The notes below the pieces were generated by a model that was not told the origin of the DNA, did not search any database, and worked only from the letters and a program-made list of their open reading frames with translations. DNA of 50,025 nucleotides. Source: Burkholderiales bacterium (lineage in GTDB: Bacteria; Pseudomonadota; Gammaproteobacteria; Burkholderiales; Burkholderiaceae_C). The DNA is taken from positions 1-50,025 of the forward strand of contig CANFIH010000010.1 in assembly GCA_947446855.1 (NCBI GenBank), written 5' to 3'. The translations under genes and the position numbers were made by a program. Positions 28,323 through 36,744 of the stretch are shown here, one piece after another (position 1 is the first letter of the stretch; each line of letters starts with the position of its first letter).

Positions 28323-29138
28323 TCAATGCGTGGCTGCGGCCGCCGTCTGTGGCAGCCCCCAGACAAAGGAGTCCATGGACAGCATGCCGTGTTCGATACC
28401 GCCAGCCAGCAGCTGCGCCGCGTCACCTTCCACTTGCGCGCCCAGGGCCACCAGCAGGGGCAGAAAGTGTTCTTCGCTGGGGTGCGCGCGCACGGCGTGC
28501 GGCGCTTCGCTGCGGTAGCGGATGACGGGTTGCACGGCATTGGCCAGCACGGCGGTGCGTACCCATTGGGAAAACTCTTCCACGTAGTGGTCGCCAGCTG
28601 CCACACCGCGGCGGAATTCGCCCAGGTTGTGCGTCATGCTGCCCGAAGTCACGATCAGCACGCCCTGCGCCCGCAGCGGCGCAAGCGCCTGGCCCAGTTG
28701 CACGGCCTGAACCGTGTTGAGGTCGTAGGGCATGGACACCTGGAACACCGGAAGCTGTGCCTGCGGCAGCAGGTGCATCAGTGGCACCCAGGCGCCATGG
28801 TCCAGACCGCGGAACTTGTCGGTGTCGGTGGCAAAGCCGGCGTCGGCCAAGAGCTTGGCGGCGTCCAGCGCCACCTGGGGTGCGCCGGCGGCGGGGTAAC
28901 TCAGGTCATACAGCTTGGCCGGAAAACCGCCGAAGTCATGGATGGTTTCAGGCGAGGCGGCGGCCGATACGCTGACACCCCGGGTTTGCCAGTGCGGCGA
29001 GACCACCAGCACCGCGCGCACGCCTTCCAACTGGGCACCCAGGGCTTTGAGTTGCGGCCCCAATGTGCCAGGCTCGAGGGCAAAGGTGGGCGCACCGTGG
29101 GAGATGAAGAACAGAGGGGCTTGGGTGGTGGCAGTCAT
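28323..29138 (-). CDS. DODA-type extradiol ring-cleavage dioxygenase family protein
   Basis: PLFFISHGAPTFALEPG, GLDHGAWVPLMHLLPQAQLPVFQVSM, ILIVTSGSMTHNL pattern. Confidence 0.9.
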   Translation of the reverse strand: MTATTQAPLFFISHGAPTFALEPGTLGPQLKALGAQLEGVRAVLVVSPHWQTRGVSVSAAASPETIHDFGGFPAKLYDLSYPAAGAPQVALDAAKLLADAGFATDTDKFRGLDHGAWVPLMHLLPQAQLPVFQVSMPYDLNTVQAVQLGQALAPLRAQGVLIVTSGSMTHNLGEFRRGVAAGDHYVEEFSQWVRTAVLANAVQPVIRYRSEAPHAVRAHPSEEHFLPLLVALGAQVEGDAAQLLAGGIEHGMLSMDSFVWGLPQTAAAATH

Positions 29139-29254
29139 GTCGGTTTTCCTAACGGGTTGGCACTGCATAGGCAGCGCATGGGTTGCACTGTATTGGCTTT
29201 GAATAAGAAGATAAACGTGTAAAAATAGGATTCATTGTCTCAATAGGAGGGATA

Positions 29255-30154
29255 GTGGACCGATTTCTGGAAATGCAGGCCTTCAATGCCGTGGTCGATG
29301 CCGGCAGCTTTGTGAAGGCGGCTGACGCGCTCGACATGTCCAAGGCGGCCATCTCGCGCTATGTGGTGGACATGGAGACCCGCTTGGGTGTGCGGTTGCT
29401 GCACCGCACCACACGCCGCCTGTCGCTCACCGACGAGGGCCAGGTGTTCTACGCCCGCAGCAAGGAGCTGCTGGCCGAACTGGAAGAGGCCGAAACCGAA
29501 GTGACGTCGCGCAGCGAGGCCGCCACCGGCCTGTTGCGCATCAATGCGCCGTTTACCTTTGGCATCCTGCAGCTCGCACCGCTGTGGGGCCAGTTCAAGG
29601 CGCTGCACCCCAAGGTGGCGCTGGACATCACCCTGGCGGATCGGCTGGTGGATCTGGTGGAGGAGGGCTATGACGTGGCCATCCGCATCGCCACCCTGAC
29701 CAGCTCCACCCTGGTGAGCAAGCGCCTGGCCACCACGCGCATGGTGCTGTGTGCCTCGCCCGATTACCTGGCGCAACACGGCACGCCCACGCACCCGTCC
29801 GAGCTGGCCGCCCATGCGGTGATCTCTTACATCTACTGGGCCACGCGCGACGAATGGCGTTTTGACGGGCCGGATGGCGCGGTCAGCGTCAAGACCCAGC
29901 CCATCATGAGCACCAACAGTGGCGACACCTGCCGCGCTGCGGCGCTGGCGCACCAGGGTGTGATCCTGCAGCCCAGTTTTCTGGTCGGGCCGGACCTGGC
30001 AGCCGGCACGCTGGTGGAGCTGATGCCGCAGTTCCGCTCGCTGGAATTGGGTATTTACGCCGTCTACCCGACGCGCAAACATGTGCCAGCCAAGGTGCGC
30101 GCGCTGGTGGATTTTTTGCAGGCCCATTTCGCCAGCCAGCACAAGGATTGGTAG
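29255..30154 (+). CDS. LysR family transcriptional regulator
   Basis: MDRFLEMQAFNAVVDAGSFVKAADALDMSKAAISRYVVDMETRLGVRLLHRTTRRLSLT. Confidence 0.93.
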   Translation: MDRFLEMQAFNAVVDAGSFVKAADALDMSKAAISRYVVDMETRLGVRLLHRTTRRLSLTDEGQVFYARSKELLAELEEAETEVTSRSEAATGLLRINAPFTFGILQLAPLWGQFKALHPKVALDITLADRLVDLVEEGYDVAIRIATLTSSTLVSKRLATTRMVLCASPDYLAQHGTPTHPSELAAHAVISYIYWATRDEWRFDGPDGAVSVKTQPIMSTNSGDTCRAAALAHQGVILQPSFLVGPDLAAGTLVELMPQFRSLELGIYAVYPTRKHVPAKVRALVDFLQAHFASQHKDW

Positions 30155-30209
30155 GCCGGTGGCGCGGGGCCGAACTGCGATACTCCCGACTACCCCACGC
30201 CCCGCACCC

Positions 30210-30839
30210 ATGACCCCCTTCGACGACCGTTTCCACAGCTACGAGCCCCGCACCGGCCACGGCCTGGCGCACGATCCCTTCAACGCCATCGTCGGCCCGC
30301 GCCCGATTGGTTGGATCTCGACGCGCAGCGCGGCCGGCGCCGTCAACTTGGCCCCCTACAGTTTTTTCAACGCCTTCAATTACGTGCCGCCCATCATCGG
30401 TTTTGCCAGCATTGGCGCCAAGGACACGCTGCGCAACATCGAGGAAACCGGCGAGTTCGTCTGGAACCTGGTGACCCGCCCGCTGGCAGAGCAAATGAAC
30501 CAGACCTGCGCGCCGGTGGGGCCGGACATCAACGAATTTGAATTGGCCGACCTGGCGTCCAGCCCCTCCAGCCAGGTGTCGGTGCCGCGCGTGGCGCTGA
30601 GCCCGGTGGCCCTTGAGTGCCGGAAAACCCAGGTGCTGCAATTGCAGGGCGTGGACGGCAGCAAGGTATTCACCTGGCTGGTGCTGGGTGAGGTGGTGGC
30701 GGTGCATATTGCCAAGCGGTTGCTCAAAGAGGGTGTCTACCAGACGGCAGAAGCAGGGCATGTGCTGCGCGGTGGCGGGCCGGCGGATTATTTTCAGGTC
30801 GGCCCGGAGCAACTCTTTCGCATGGGGCGCCCGACCTGA
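30210..30839 (+). CDS. Flavin reductase family protein
   Basis: FNAIVGPRPIGWISTRSAAGAVNLAPYSFFNAFNYVPPIIGFASIGAKDTLRNIEETGEFVWNL. Confidence 0.9.
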   Translation: MTPFDDRFHSYEPRTGHGLAHDPFNAIVGPRPIGWISTRSAAGAVNLAPYSFFNAFNYVPPIIGFASIGAKDTLRNIEETGEFVWNLVTRPLAEQMNQTCAPVGPDINEFELADLASSPSSQVSVPRVALSPVALECRKTQVLQLQGVDGSKVFTWLVLGEVVAVHIAKRLLKEGVYQTAEAGHVLRGGGPADYFQVGPEQLFRMGRPT

Positions 30840-30870
30840 GCGCGACGCCGCGTATTCTGCAGACCAAACC

Positions 30871-31422
30871 ATGACCCATTCCATCGAAACCAGCGCAGAA
30901 GCGGTGCTGCAGCAAAGCTATGCCGCAGCACGCCAAAGTGCGTCAGCCAGCGCCTGCATCGTCGCCCTGCACATCGGTGCGCAGCAGTGCGGCATCGCCG
31001 TCGGTAGCGGGTCCTTGCCGGATCTGGTGAAGCTGTGCCCCCTGGGCTCCGAGCGCACGGCACAGCAGTACTTCAAGACCACGCCGCCCACGCCACGGGC
31101 GCTGGAGAACGCCATTCAGCTGGTCGAGGACGTGGTCATGCCCTTGCGTGCGGTGATCCCGCGTGAAGCGCAGCTGTTCAGCATGGATGCCGGCATTCGA
31201 GAAATCGCACTGCTGGCGGGCGCGGCACCGTCAGAGCCGCTGCACCTGTCGCTGGAGGCGATGGAGCGCGTCTTCAACCGGCTGGCCGCGGTGGTCGAGG
31301 GCTCCAGCGCTGTGTACCAGGGTTTGCCGGAGTCCAACCACTTTGCGGCCACGCTCCTGATCCTGCGCGAGTTCATGCACCACCTGCAGTTCGCGCACCT
31401 CCTGGTGCTGCATGCGTCCTAG
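30871..31422 (+). CDS. Uncharacterised protein resembling the second half of a Ppx/GppA (ASKHA) domain
   Basis: ALHIGAQQCGIAVGSGSLPDLVKLCPLGSERTAQQYF... and AATLLILREFMHHLQFAHLLVL; see findings. Confidence 0.6.
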   Translation: MTHSIETSAEAVLQQSYAAARQSASASACIVALHIGAQQCGIAVGSGSLPDLVKLCPLGSERTAQQYFKTTPPTPRALENAIQLVEDVVMPLRAVIPREAQLFSMDAGIREIALLAGAAPSEPLHLSLEAMERVFNRLAAVVEGSSAVYQGLPESNHFAATLLILREFMHHLQFAHLLVLHAS

Positions 31423-31573
31423 ACGGGTCGCGCCGTGGACCCGGCTGGCGTGGATGCTGGAGCCCGGTGCCTGGACCGCGCAAACCGGCTGGTACCTGGC
31501 GTACCGCGTGGCCGACTACGTGGTGCTGAATCTGGGCGAGGACGCGGCCATGGTGGCCTTTGTTTTTTGTTAA
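31412..31573 (+). CDS. Possible small protein (53 aa) overlapping the preceding CDS by 11 nt
   Basis: MRPRRVAPWTRLAWMLEPGAWTAQTGWYLAYRVADYVVLNLGEDAAMVAFVFC; below the ORF track length cut-off. Confidence 0.4.
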   Translation: MRPRRVAPWTRLAWMLEPGAWTAQTGWYLAYRVADYVVLNLGEDAAMVAFVFC

Positions 31574-31686
31574 TTGACCTGTGTCAGAGGGTATTGAATT
31601 CCCTTGCCCCAGGTCAACGGCTGTAAGCGACAATGCGTTCTTGGTGCATATACTTGCCCATTTTTCAACCCAAGAGGATTTTTGCC

Positions 31687-31992
31687 ATGTCGAATCGCCG
31701 CGAATTCATCGTTCAGTTCAGCCTCGGAACCTCCGCCCTGTTGGCCAGCCAAGCCTTTGCCCAAGGCGCCATGGTCGCTGATGCAGACCCGCAAGCTGCA
31801 GCCCTCGGCTACAAGGCTGACGGCACCAAGACTGACAAGTCCAAGTTCCCCAAATACGCTGCCGGTCAGCAGTGCGGTTCCTGCGCCCTGTTCCAAGGCA
31901 AGGCCGGTGACAAGGCTGGTGCCTGCCCGCTGTTTGCCGGCAAGCAAGTGTCGGCCAACGGCTGGTGCAGTGCTTACGCCAAGAAGGCCTAA
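31687..31992 (+). CDS. High-potential iron-sulfur protein (HiPIP)
   Basis: Tat-like leader MSNRREFIVQFSLGTSALLASQAFA; Cys spacing in CGSCALFQGK...GACPLFAGKQVSANGWCSAYAKK. Confidence 0.93.
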   Translation: MSNRREFIVQFSLGTSALLASQAFAQGAMVADADPQAAALGYKADGTKTDKSKFPKYAAGQQCGSCALFQGKAGDKAGACPLFAGKQVSANGWCSAYAKKA

Positions 31993-32070
31993 GTCCAGTT
32001 CGCATAAGGCTGCGTTTGTCTGACGACAACCAGGTAGAAATACCGCAGTCCTTTATTGCACTGTTCATAG

Positions 32071-32108
32071 AACCGGGTCGCAGCAAACCTGCTGCGACCC
32101 GGTTTTTT
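32071..32108 (+). terminator. Strong rho-independent terminator after the HiPIP gene
   Basis: aaccgggtcgcagca aacc tgctgcgacccggtt followed by ttttatt; 15-bp stem. Confidence 0.95.
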
Positions 32109-32138
32109 ATTGCCGAACGCTATGAGCTGTGCGAAGAC

Positions 32139-32336
32139 ATGGCCAGTCTGCTGACGCAAACCGCGCAGGAGATGCTGCACGGCCTGGGCATTACGGAAAA
32201 CGATGTACTGCAGCGTTGTTACCAGGGGCTGGTGGTGGACAACGGCATCTTCAACGCGATGGAAGCCGAGTGGGTGGTCCGCCGCCTGGCCGAGCTGTCG
32301 CAATGGCCGCAACCTGCGGCCTTGATGGCGGTTTAA
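32139..32336 (+). CDS. Small hypothetical protein
   Basis: MASLLTQTAQEMLHGLGITENDVLQRCYQGLVVDNGIFNAMEAEWVVRRL...; start placed downstream of the terminator hairpin. Confidence 0.5.
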   Translation: MASLLTQTAQEMLHGLGITENDVLQRCYQGLVVDNGIFNAMEAEWVVRRLAELSQWPQPAALMAV

Positions 32337-32351
32337 GCCAAGCCAGCTGCT

Positions 32352-33224
32352 TTAGCCAAAGGTCCTGGGCAATACGCCCGCCACACCCGGACGCAGCAAA
32401 AACACCGAACCCGAGCCCGGGTACTGCGCCAGTTGCGCCGCCGACAGGCCGTTGCGTGCGCTGGTCACCACCAGACTTTTCAAATCCTCCCCGCCAAAGG
32501 CTACGCAGGTGATTTGCAGCGCCGGCAGATCGACGCGCTGCAACAGCTCGCCATCCGGTGTGAACTGGCGGATGCAGGCGCCGCCCCAGAAGGCGATCCA
32601 GATATTGCCCTCGGCGTCCATGGTCATCCCGTCCGGCGTGCCCTGCTGGCCGCCAAAGCGCTTCCATGGTTGCTTGTCCATCAGTTCGCCCCTGGGGCTG
32701 AGGCGGTAGCTGTAGACGCGGTTCAAGCCGCTGTCGGTATGCAGCATGCGCCTGCCGTCTTCGCTGATGCAGGGGCCGTTGGCGATATGGAGGCCCTGCT
32801 CCAGCACCTTCCATGTGCCATCGGGGTCCAGGCGCGTCAGCTGGCCGTCGGGGCGGCTGGTGTCGCGGTTGTTCATGGAGCCGGCCCAGATGCGGCCATG
32901 GCAATCGGCCTTGGCGTCGTTCAGGCGCACATCGTCCTGCCCAGCGTGGGGCGAACCCAGTTTCTCGATACGCAGTTTCGGCTCCAGCCAGACCCGGGCA
33001 AAGCCGGACTGAAAGCCCGCCATGAAGCCGTCGCCATCCGTGCGCGCAATCAGCCAGCCTATGCGCTCGGGCATGTTCCAGCTTTGGCGCTGGTCGGTGG
33101 CAGGGGTCCAGGCATGCAGGGCGCAGCCGTGGATATCGACAAAGAAAAAACGCCCCGATGGCGCGTGCCACAGGGGGCCTTCGCCCAGGTCCAGTTCCGC
33201 TGGCCAGATGGTTTTAATTTCCAC
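32352..33224 (-). CDS. SMP-30/gluconolactonase/LRE family protein
   Basis: LGEGPLWHAPSGRFFFVDIHGCALHAW, RLNDAKADCHGRIWAGSMN, HIANGPCISEDGRRMLHTDS, PDGMTMDAEGNIWIAFWGG. Confidence 0.93.
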   Translation of the reverse strand: MEIKTIWPAELDLGEGPLWHAPSGRFFFVDIHGCALHAWTPATDQRQSWNMPERIGWLIARTDGDGFMAGFQSGFARVWLEPKLRIEKLGSPHAGQDDVRLNDAKADCHGRIWAGSMNNRDTSRPDGQLTRLDPDGTWKVLEQGLHIANGPCISEDGRRMLHTDSGLNRVYSYRLSPRGELMDKQPWKRFGGQQGTPDGMTMDAEGNIWIAFWGGACIRQFTPDGELLQRVDLPALQITCVAFGGEDLKSLVVTSARNGLSAAQLAQYPGSGSVFLLRPGVAGVLPRTFG

Positions 33225-33321
33225 GTTGCGTGTTCTCCAAGTAGGTGTTTGGGTTATTCATCATATAAATGAATGTACTTATTGGGCATCCGGTAGTTGC
33301 TCTGACTGCCTTGTGCCGGCG

Positions 33322-34044
33322 CTATGCGGCAGCTTGCCGGATGAGCGTGCGTGTGTCGGACAGCAGGGCGGCCATGCGGTGCAGGGCGTTTTGGGCGTCG
33401 CCATTCTGGATCGCGTCAAACACCTTCTGGTGGTCGGGCAGGGCGCGTTTGAAGTCGTCAGCCGAGCGTGCCGTCACACCCAGCAGCGACTCGAGTGCGC
33501 TGCCGATGATGGCCGCCAGCGGCATCAGCAGCGGGTTGTTGGTGGCGCGCAGGATGGCGGTGTGGAAAGCCAGATCGGCCGCGATCCACTGGGCTATGTG
33601 CGGCGCATCGCGCATGTCCTGCAAGGCGACGGCAATGGCGGCCAACTGCTCCGGCGTGCGGCTGTTGGCCGCCAGAGAGGCGGCGGCCGGCTCCATGATT
33701 TCGCGCAACTCGGTGAGGTGGCGCAGAAATTCGGCATCGGCCCCGGTGGCACAGCGCCAGGCCAGAATGTCCGGATCCAGCAGGTTCCACAATTCGCGCG
33801 GCCGCACCCTTGTGCCAATGCGCGGGCGCGGCTCCAGCAGCCCCTTGGCGGCCAGCACCTTGACGGCTTCGCGCAATGCCGTGCGACTCACCTGCAACTC
33901 CTGGCACAACTGCTCTTCATTAGGCAGTAAAGCCCCTGCGGCATAGCCGCCACCAACCACACGCCGGCCCAATTCGTTAACCACCTGGCCGTGCAACTTG
34001 CGTCCGCTGTAGGTGGCTGTCGGGCTATCGGGTAGTGGGTTCAT
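33322..34044 (-). CDS. FadR/GntR family regulator (FCD domain)
   Basis: GQVVNELGRRVVGGGYAAGALLPNEEQLCQELQVSRTALREAVKVLAAKGLLEPRPRIGTRV. Confidence 0.9.
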   Translation of the reverse strand: MNPLPDSPTATYSGRKLHGQVVNELGRRVVGGGYAAGALLPNEEQLCQELQVSRTALREAVKVLAAKGLLEPRPRIGTRVRPRELWNLLDPDILAWRCATGADAEFLRHLTELREIMEPAAASLAANSRTPEQLAAIAVALQDMRDAPHIAQWIAADLAFHTAILRATNNPLLMPLAAIIGSALESLLGVTARSADDFKRALPDHQKVFDAIQNGDAQNALHRMAALLSDTRTLIRQAAA

Positions 34045-34142
34045 GGGTGCGGGTTGCGCGGAGTGCGGGTTGGTTTGGCGTTTTAATCATCATATGTTTA
34101 AATCCGGGCACGGGCAATCAACAGCATCCCATTAAAGAACGT

Positions 34143-35090
34143 ATGGCAATAGACGCAGCAATCGAGGTGGTGGGCGTGGACTGGGGCACCACCCACCGCC
34201 GGGCCTATGGCCTGAACCGGGACGGCCAGTGTGTGGCTGAACATGCCGATGGCGACGGCGCGCTGGCCTGCAAAGGCCGCTTTGACCAGGCCCTGCAATC
34301 CCTGCTGATCACCCTGAACGCCAGGCCGCGTGCAGTCATTTTGTCCGGCATGGTGGGCAGTGCCCTTGGCTGGCAGGTGGCACCCTATGTGGACGGCACG
34401 GTCGCGTTGCCTGCGTTGGCAGCGCATCTGGACCCGGTGCAGTCCCCCGTGCACCCCGATGCGCCTGCGTTCACCCCGTCTGTGGCGATTGTTCCCGGCT
34501 ACTGCGTGCGCAACGCGGCCGGCCAGCCGGACGTGATGCGCGGCGAAGAAACCCAGTTGCTGGGCGCGCATTGCCTGGGGCACTCCGACGGTTGGTTCGT
34601 GCTGCCCGGCACGCACAGCAAATGGGTGGAACTGCGTGCCGGCCGGGTGCTGCAGTTGCGCACCTACATGACGGGTGAACTGTTCGATGTGCTGGGCCGC
34701 CACGGCACCCTGGCCGCCGCCGCGGGCAGCGCGGACGCGCCCTGGGATGACGCGGCCTTTGGTCTGGGCGTGCGGGCAGCCCAAAGCGGCGGGGCCTTGA
34801 CCCATCAACTGTTCGGCTGCCGGGCCCGCGTGGTGTCCGGCGACATGGCGGCGGCCGGCAGTCGCGCCTTTTTAAGCGGCTTGCTGATTGGTACCGAACT
34901 GCACGATGTGCTGAAGGGCGGGCCGGGAGCAAGCGATGGCGAAGCGTTCCAACTCATTGGCTCGCCCGCTCTGGCCACGCTGTACCAGGCCGCAGCCGCC
35001 ATCCTGGCCCTGCGGTTCGAGGTGCTGGACGCGCGTGCGGCCTTTATTGCCGCCACCCACTTTTTGTATTCACACAGGATTTCTGCATGA
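34143..35090 (+). CDS. dgoK: 2-dehydro-3-deoxygalactonokinase
   Basis: VVGVDWGTTHRRAYGLN, VILSGMVGSALGWQVAPYV, RGEETQLLGA, VLPGTHSKWVELRAGRV. Confidence 0.92.
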   Translation: MAIDAAIEVVGVDWGTTHRRAYGLNRDGQCVAEHADGDGALACKGRFDQALQSLLITLNARPRAVILSGMVGSALGWQVAPYVDGTVALPALAAHLDPVQSPVHPDAPAFTPSVAIVPGYCVRNAAGQPDVMRGEETQLLGAHCLGHSDGWFVLPGTHSKWVELRAGRVLQLRTYMTGELFDVLGRHGTLAAAAGSADAPWDDAAFGLGVRAAQSGGALTHQLFGCRARVVSGDMAAAGSRAFLSGLLIGTELHDVLKGGPGASDGEAFQLIGSPALATLYQAAAAILALRFEVLDARAAFIAATHFLYSHRISA

Positions 35091-35743
35091 CAACTGCTTT
35101 CCCACTGCTGCAACAGGCGCGGCGCCTGCCGCTGGTGGCCATTTTGCGGGGGCTGGATGAGGTCCACGCCCAAGCCGTGGGGCTGGCGCTGTACGCGGCT
35201 GGCTTTCGCACGCTGGAAGTGCCGCTGAACCGCCCCGGCGCGCTGCAATGCATTGCGCTGCTGACGCAGGCTTTGCCGGCGGATGCACTGGTCGGCGGCG
35301 GCACCATGCTGACGGTGGCGGATGTGGACGCCGTGCACGCCGCTGGCGGACGCCTGATGGTGTCGCCCAACTGCGATGGGCGTGTCATCCGCCACGCTGC
35401 CGCGCTGGGCATGTTGTGCGCGCCCGGTGTCGCCACGCCCACCGAGGCCTTTGCGGCGCTGGAGGCCGGCGCCCATGCGCTCAAACTGTTCCCGGCCGAG
35501 ATGGTCGGCCACGGCGGCTTGAAGGCGATGAAGTCCGTGTTGCCTACCGGCACCGACTTCTGGCCGGTGGGCGGCATTACGCCCGACAGCATGGGCGGCT
35601 GGCTCAAGGCTGGCGCCACCGGCTTTGGCATCGGCAGCCAGCTGTATGCGCCCGGCACTGCAGCAGCCGATGTGCTGGAGCGCGGCCGCGCGTTTGTCGC
35701 TGCCTGGCAGCTTGGTGCTGCCACGTTGGCGCAAGGCGTTTAG
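35087..35743 (+). CDS. dgoA: 2-dehydro-3-deoxy-6-phosphogalactonate aldolase
   Basis: LPLVAILRGLDEVHAQAVGLALYAAGFRTLEVPLNRPGAL, LVGGGTMLTVADVDAV, HALKLFPAEMVG. Confidence 0.92.
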   Translation: MTTAFPLLQQARRLPLVAILRGLDEVHAQAVGLALYAAGFRTLEVPLNRPGALQCIALLTQALPADALVGGGTMLTVADVDAVHAAGGRLMVSPNCDGRVIRHAAALGMLCAPGVATPTEAFAALEAGAHALKLFPAEMVGHGGLKAMKSVLPTGTDFWPVGGITPDSMGGWLKAGATGFGIGSQLYAPGTAAADVLERGRAFVAAWQLGAATLAQGV

Positions 35744-35957
35744 CGCTCGGTCTCGGCCTGGTCACTGATCGCTGGGCTGGTTGCGGGTGCTGCTGACAGT
35801 CCGCGTTCCGGCAGACCCAGTTCAACACCGTTCAACAGCCGACATCGGCATCGTGCCCCATCGCCGACATCGGCCGCCTTGTGAAACGGACATAGACCGG
35901 CATGCGTTGAAAGCCGAAGGGGTCGCATGGTTTTTCAATCTGGACCGCCCCTCTTTG

Positions 35958-35977
35958 ATACGGTAAAAAGGCCGTAT
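35958..35977. promoter_or_regulatory. Inverted repeat ATACGG-N8-CCGTAT upstream of TA genes (candidate autoregulatory operator)
   Basis: atacgg 35958-35963 and ccgtat 35972-35977, 17 bp before the antitoxin ATG. Confidence 0.5.
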
Positions 35978-35993
35978 TATTTTTGGAGTTGTC

Positions 35994-36263
35994 ATGACCG
36001 CAGTCGCCCGTTTTGATCTGAAACTTGACGCAGAAGAGAAGGATCTTCTCTCCCGTGCGGCAAGCCTGATGGGTACAACGATGGCCGGATTTGTCCGCAG
36101 TGCGGCCAAAGAGAAAGCACAAACCCTGTTGGAGCAGGAGTCGCGGGTGACGCTCTCCAAAAGAGATTTTCTTGCCTTCAACGCAGCGATACATGGCGCA
36201 TTCAGTCCTAACCCCGCGTTGCAGGGTGCGCTGGTCGCTGCGGCTAAGGTCAAGCGTGCTTGA
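35994..36263 (+). CDS. DUF1778 antitoxin (TacA-like)
   Basis: MTAVARFDLKLDAEEKDLLSRAASLMGTTMAGFVRSAAKEKAQTLLEQESRVTLSKRDFLAF; followed by GNAT toxin. Confidence 0.88.
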   Translation: MTAVARFDLKLDAEEKDLLSRAASLMGTTMAGFVRSAAKEKAQTLLEQESRVTLSKRDFLAFNAAIHGAFSPNPALQGALVAAAKVKRA

Positions 36264-36744
36264 GGAGCATGTTATTGATGTCAGGGTGCATGATCGCGCA
36301 GCCTTTCATTGTGGTGTGCCGGTTCTCGATGATTACGTGCACACATACGCAGCACAGCAGCATGCAAAGGGCATCAGCACCGTCTTAGTGATCGTGGATA
36401 AAGCGGCGCCCAGCAAGATCCTGGGTTTCTATACGCTCAGTGCGGTACAAATAGACGTTCAGCAAGTCAGTGACACTGAACGCAAAAAACTGCCCCGCTA
36501 CCCCGTTCCCTGCTTTCGCATGGGGCGTCTGGCACGCGGTATGGAAAGTCACGGGGCCGGATTGGGCGAGTTTCTGATCGGTTGTGCCGTTGACAGATGT
36601 CTGCATGCCCGCAGCCTTGTGGGTGCCTATGCGCTGCTGGTGGATGCACAGGATGAAAAAGCGAAGTCGTTCTACGAGCGATACGGCTTCATCCCTTGTG
36701 GGGATACGCCAATGGCTCTTTACTTGCCCCTCGGGTGCGCTTGA
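36256..36744 (+). CDS. GNAT acetyltransferase toxin (TacT-like), GTG start overlapping the antitoxin
   Basis: GVPVLDDYVHTYAAQQHAKGISTVLVIVD...GFYTLSA...RMGRLARGMESHGAGLGEFLIGCAVDRC...AYALLVDAQDEKAKSFYERYGFIPC. Confidence 0.88.
   Translation: MLEEHVIDVRVHDRAAFHCGVPVLDDYVHTYAAQQHAKGISTVLVIVDKAAPSKILGFYTLSAVQIDVQQVSDTERKKLPRYPVPCFRMGRLARGMESHGAGLGEFLIGCAVDRCLHARSLVGAYALLVDAQDEKAKSFYERYGFIPCGDTPMALYLPLGCA

Noticed and set aside
32071-32108. Long inverted repeat considered as a mobile element end or tRNA-like structure
   Set aside because: Stem plus T tract right after the HiPIP gene is a standard rho-independent terminator.
35740-35966. Short ORFs (62 aa minus, 61 aa plus) between dgoA and the TA pair
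   Set aside because: No RBS or family support and they overlap each other; kept only as a possible degenerate region.
35822-36253. 143-aa minus-strand ORF over the antitoxin gene
   Set aside because: Overlaps a well-supported DUF1778 antitoxin and its promoter region; spurious.
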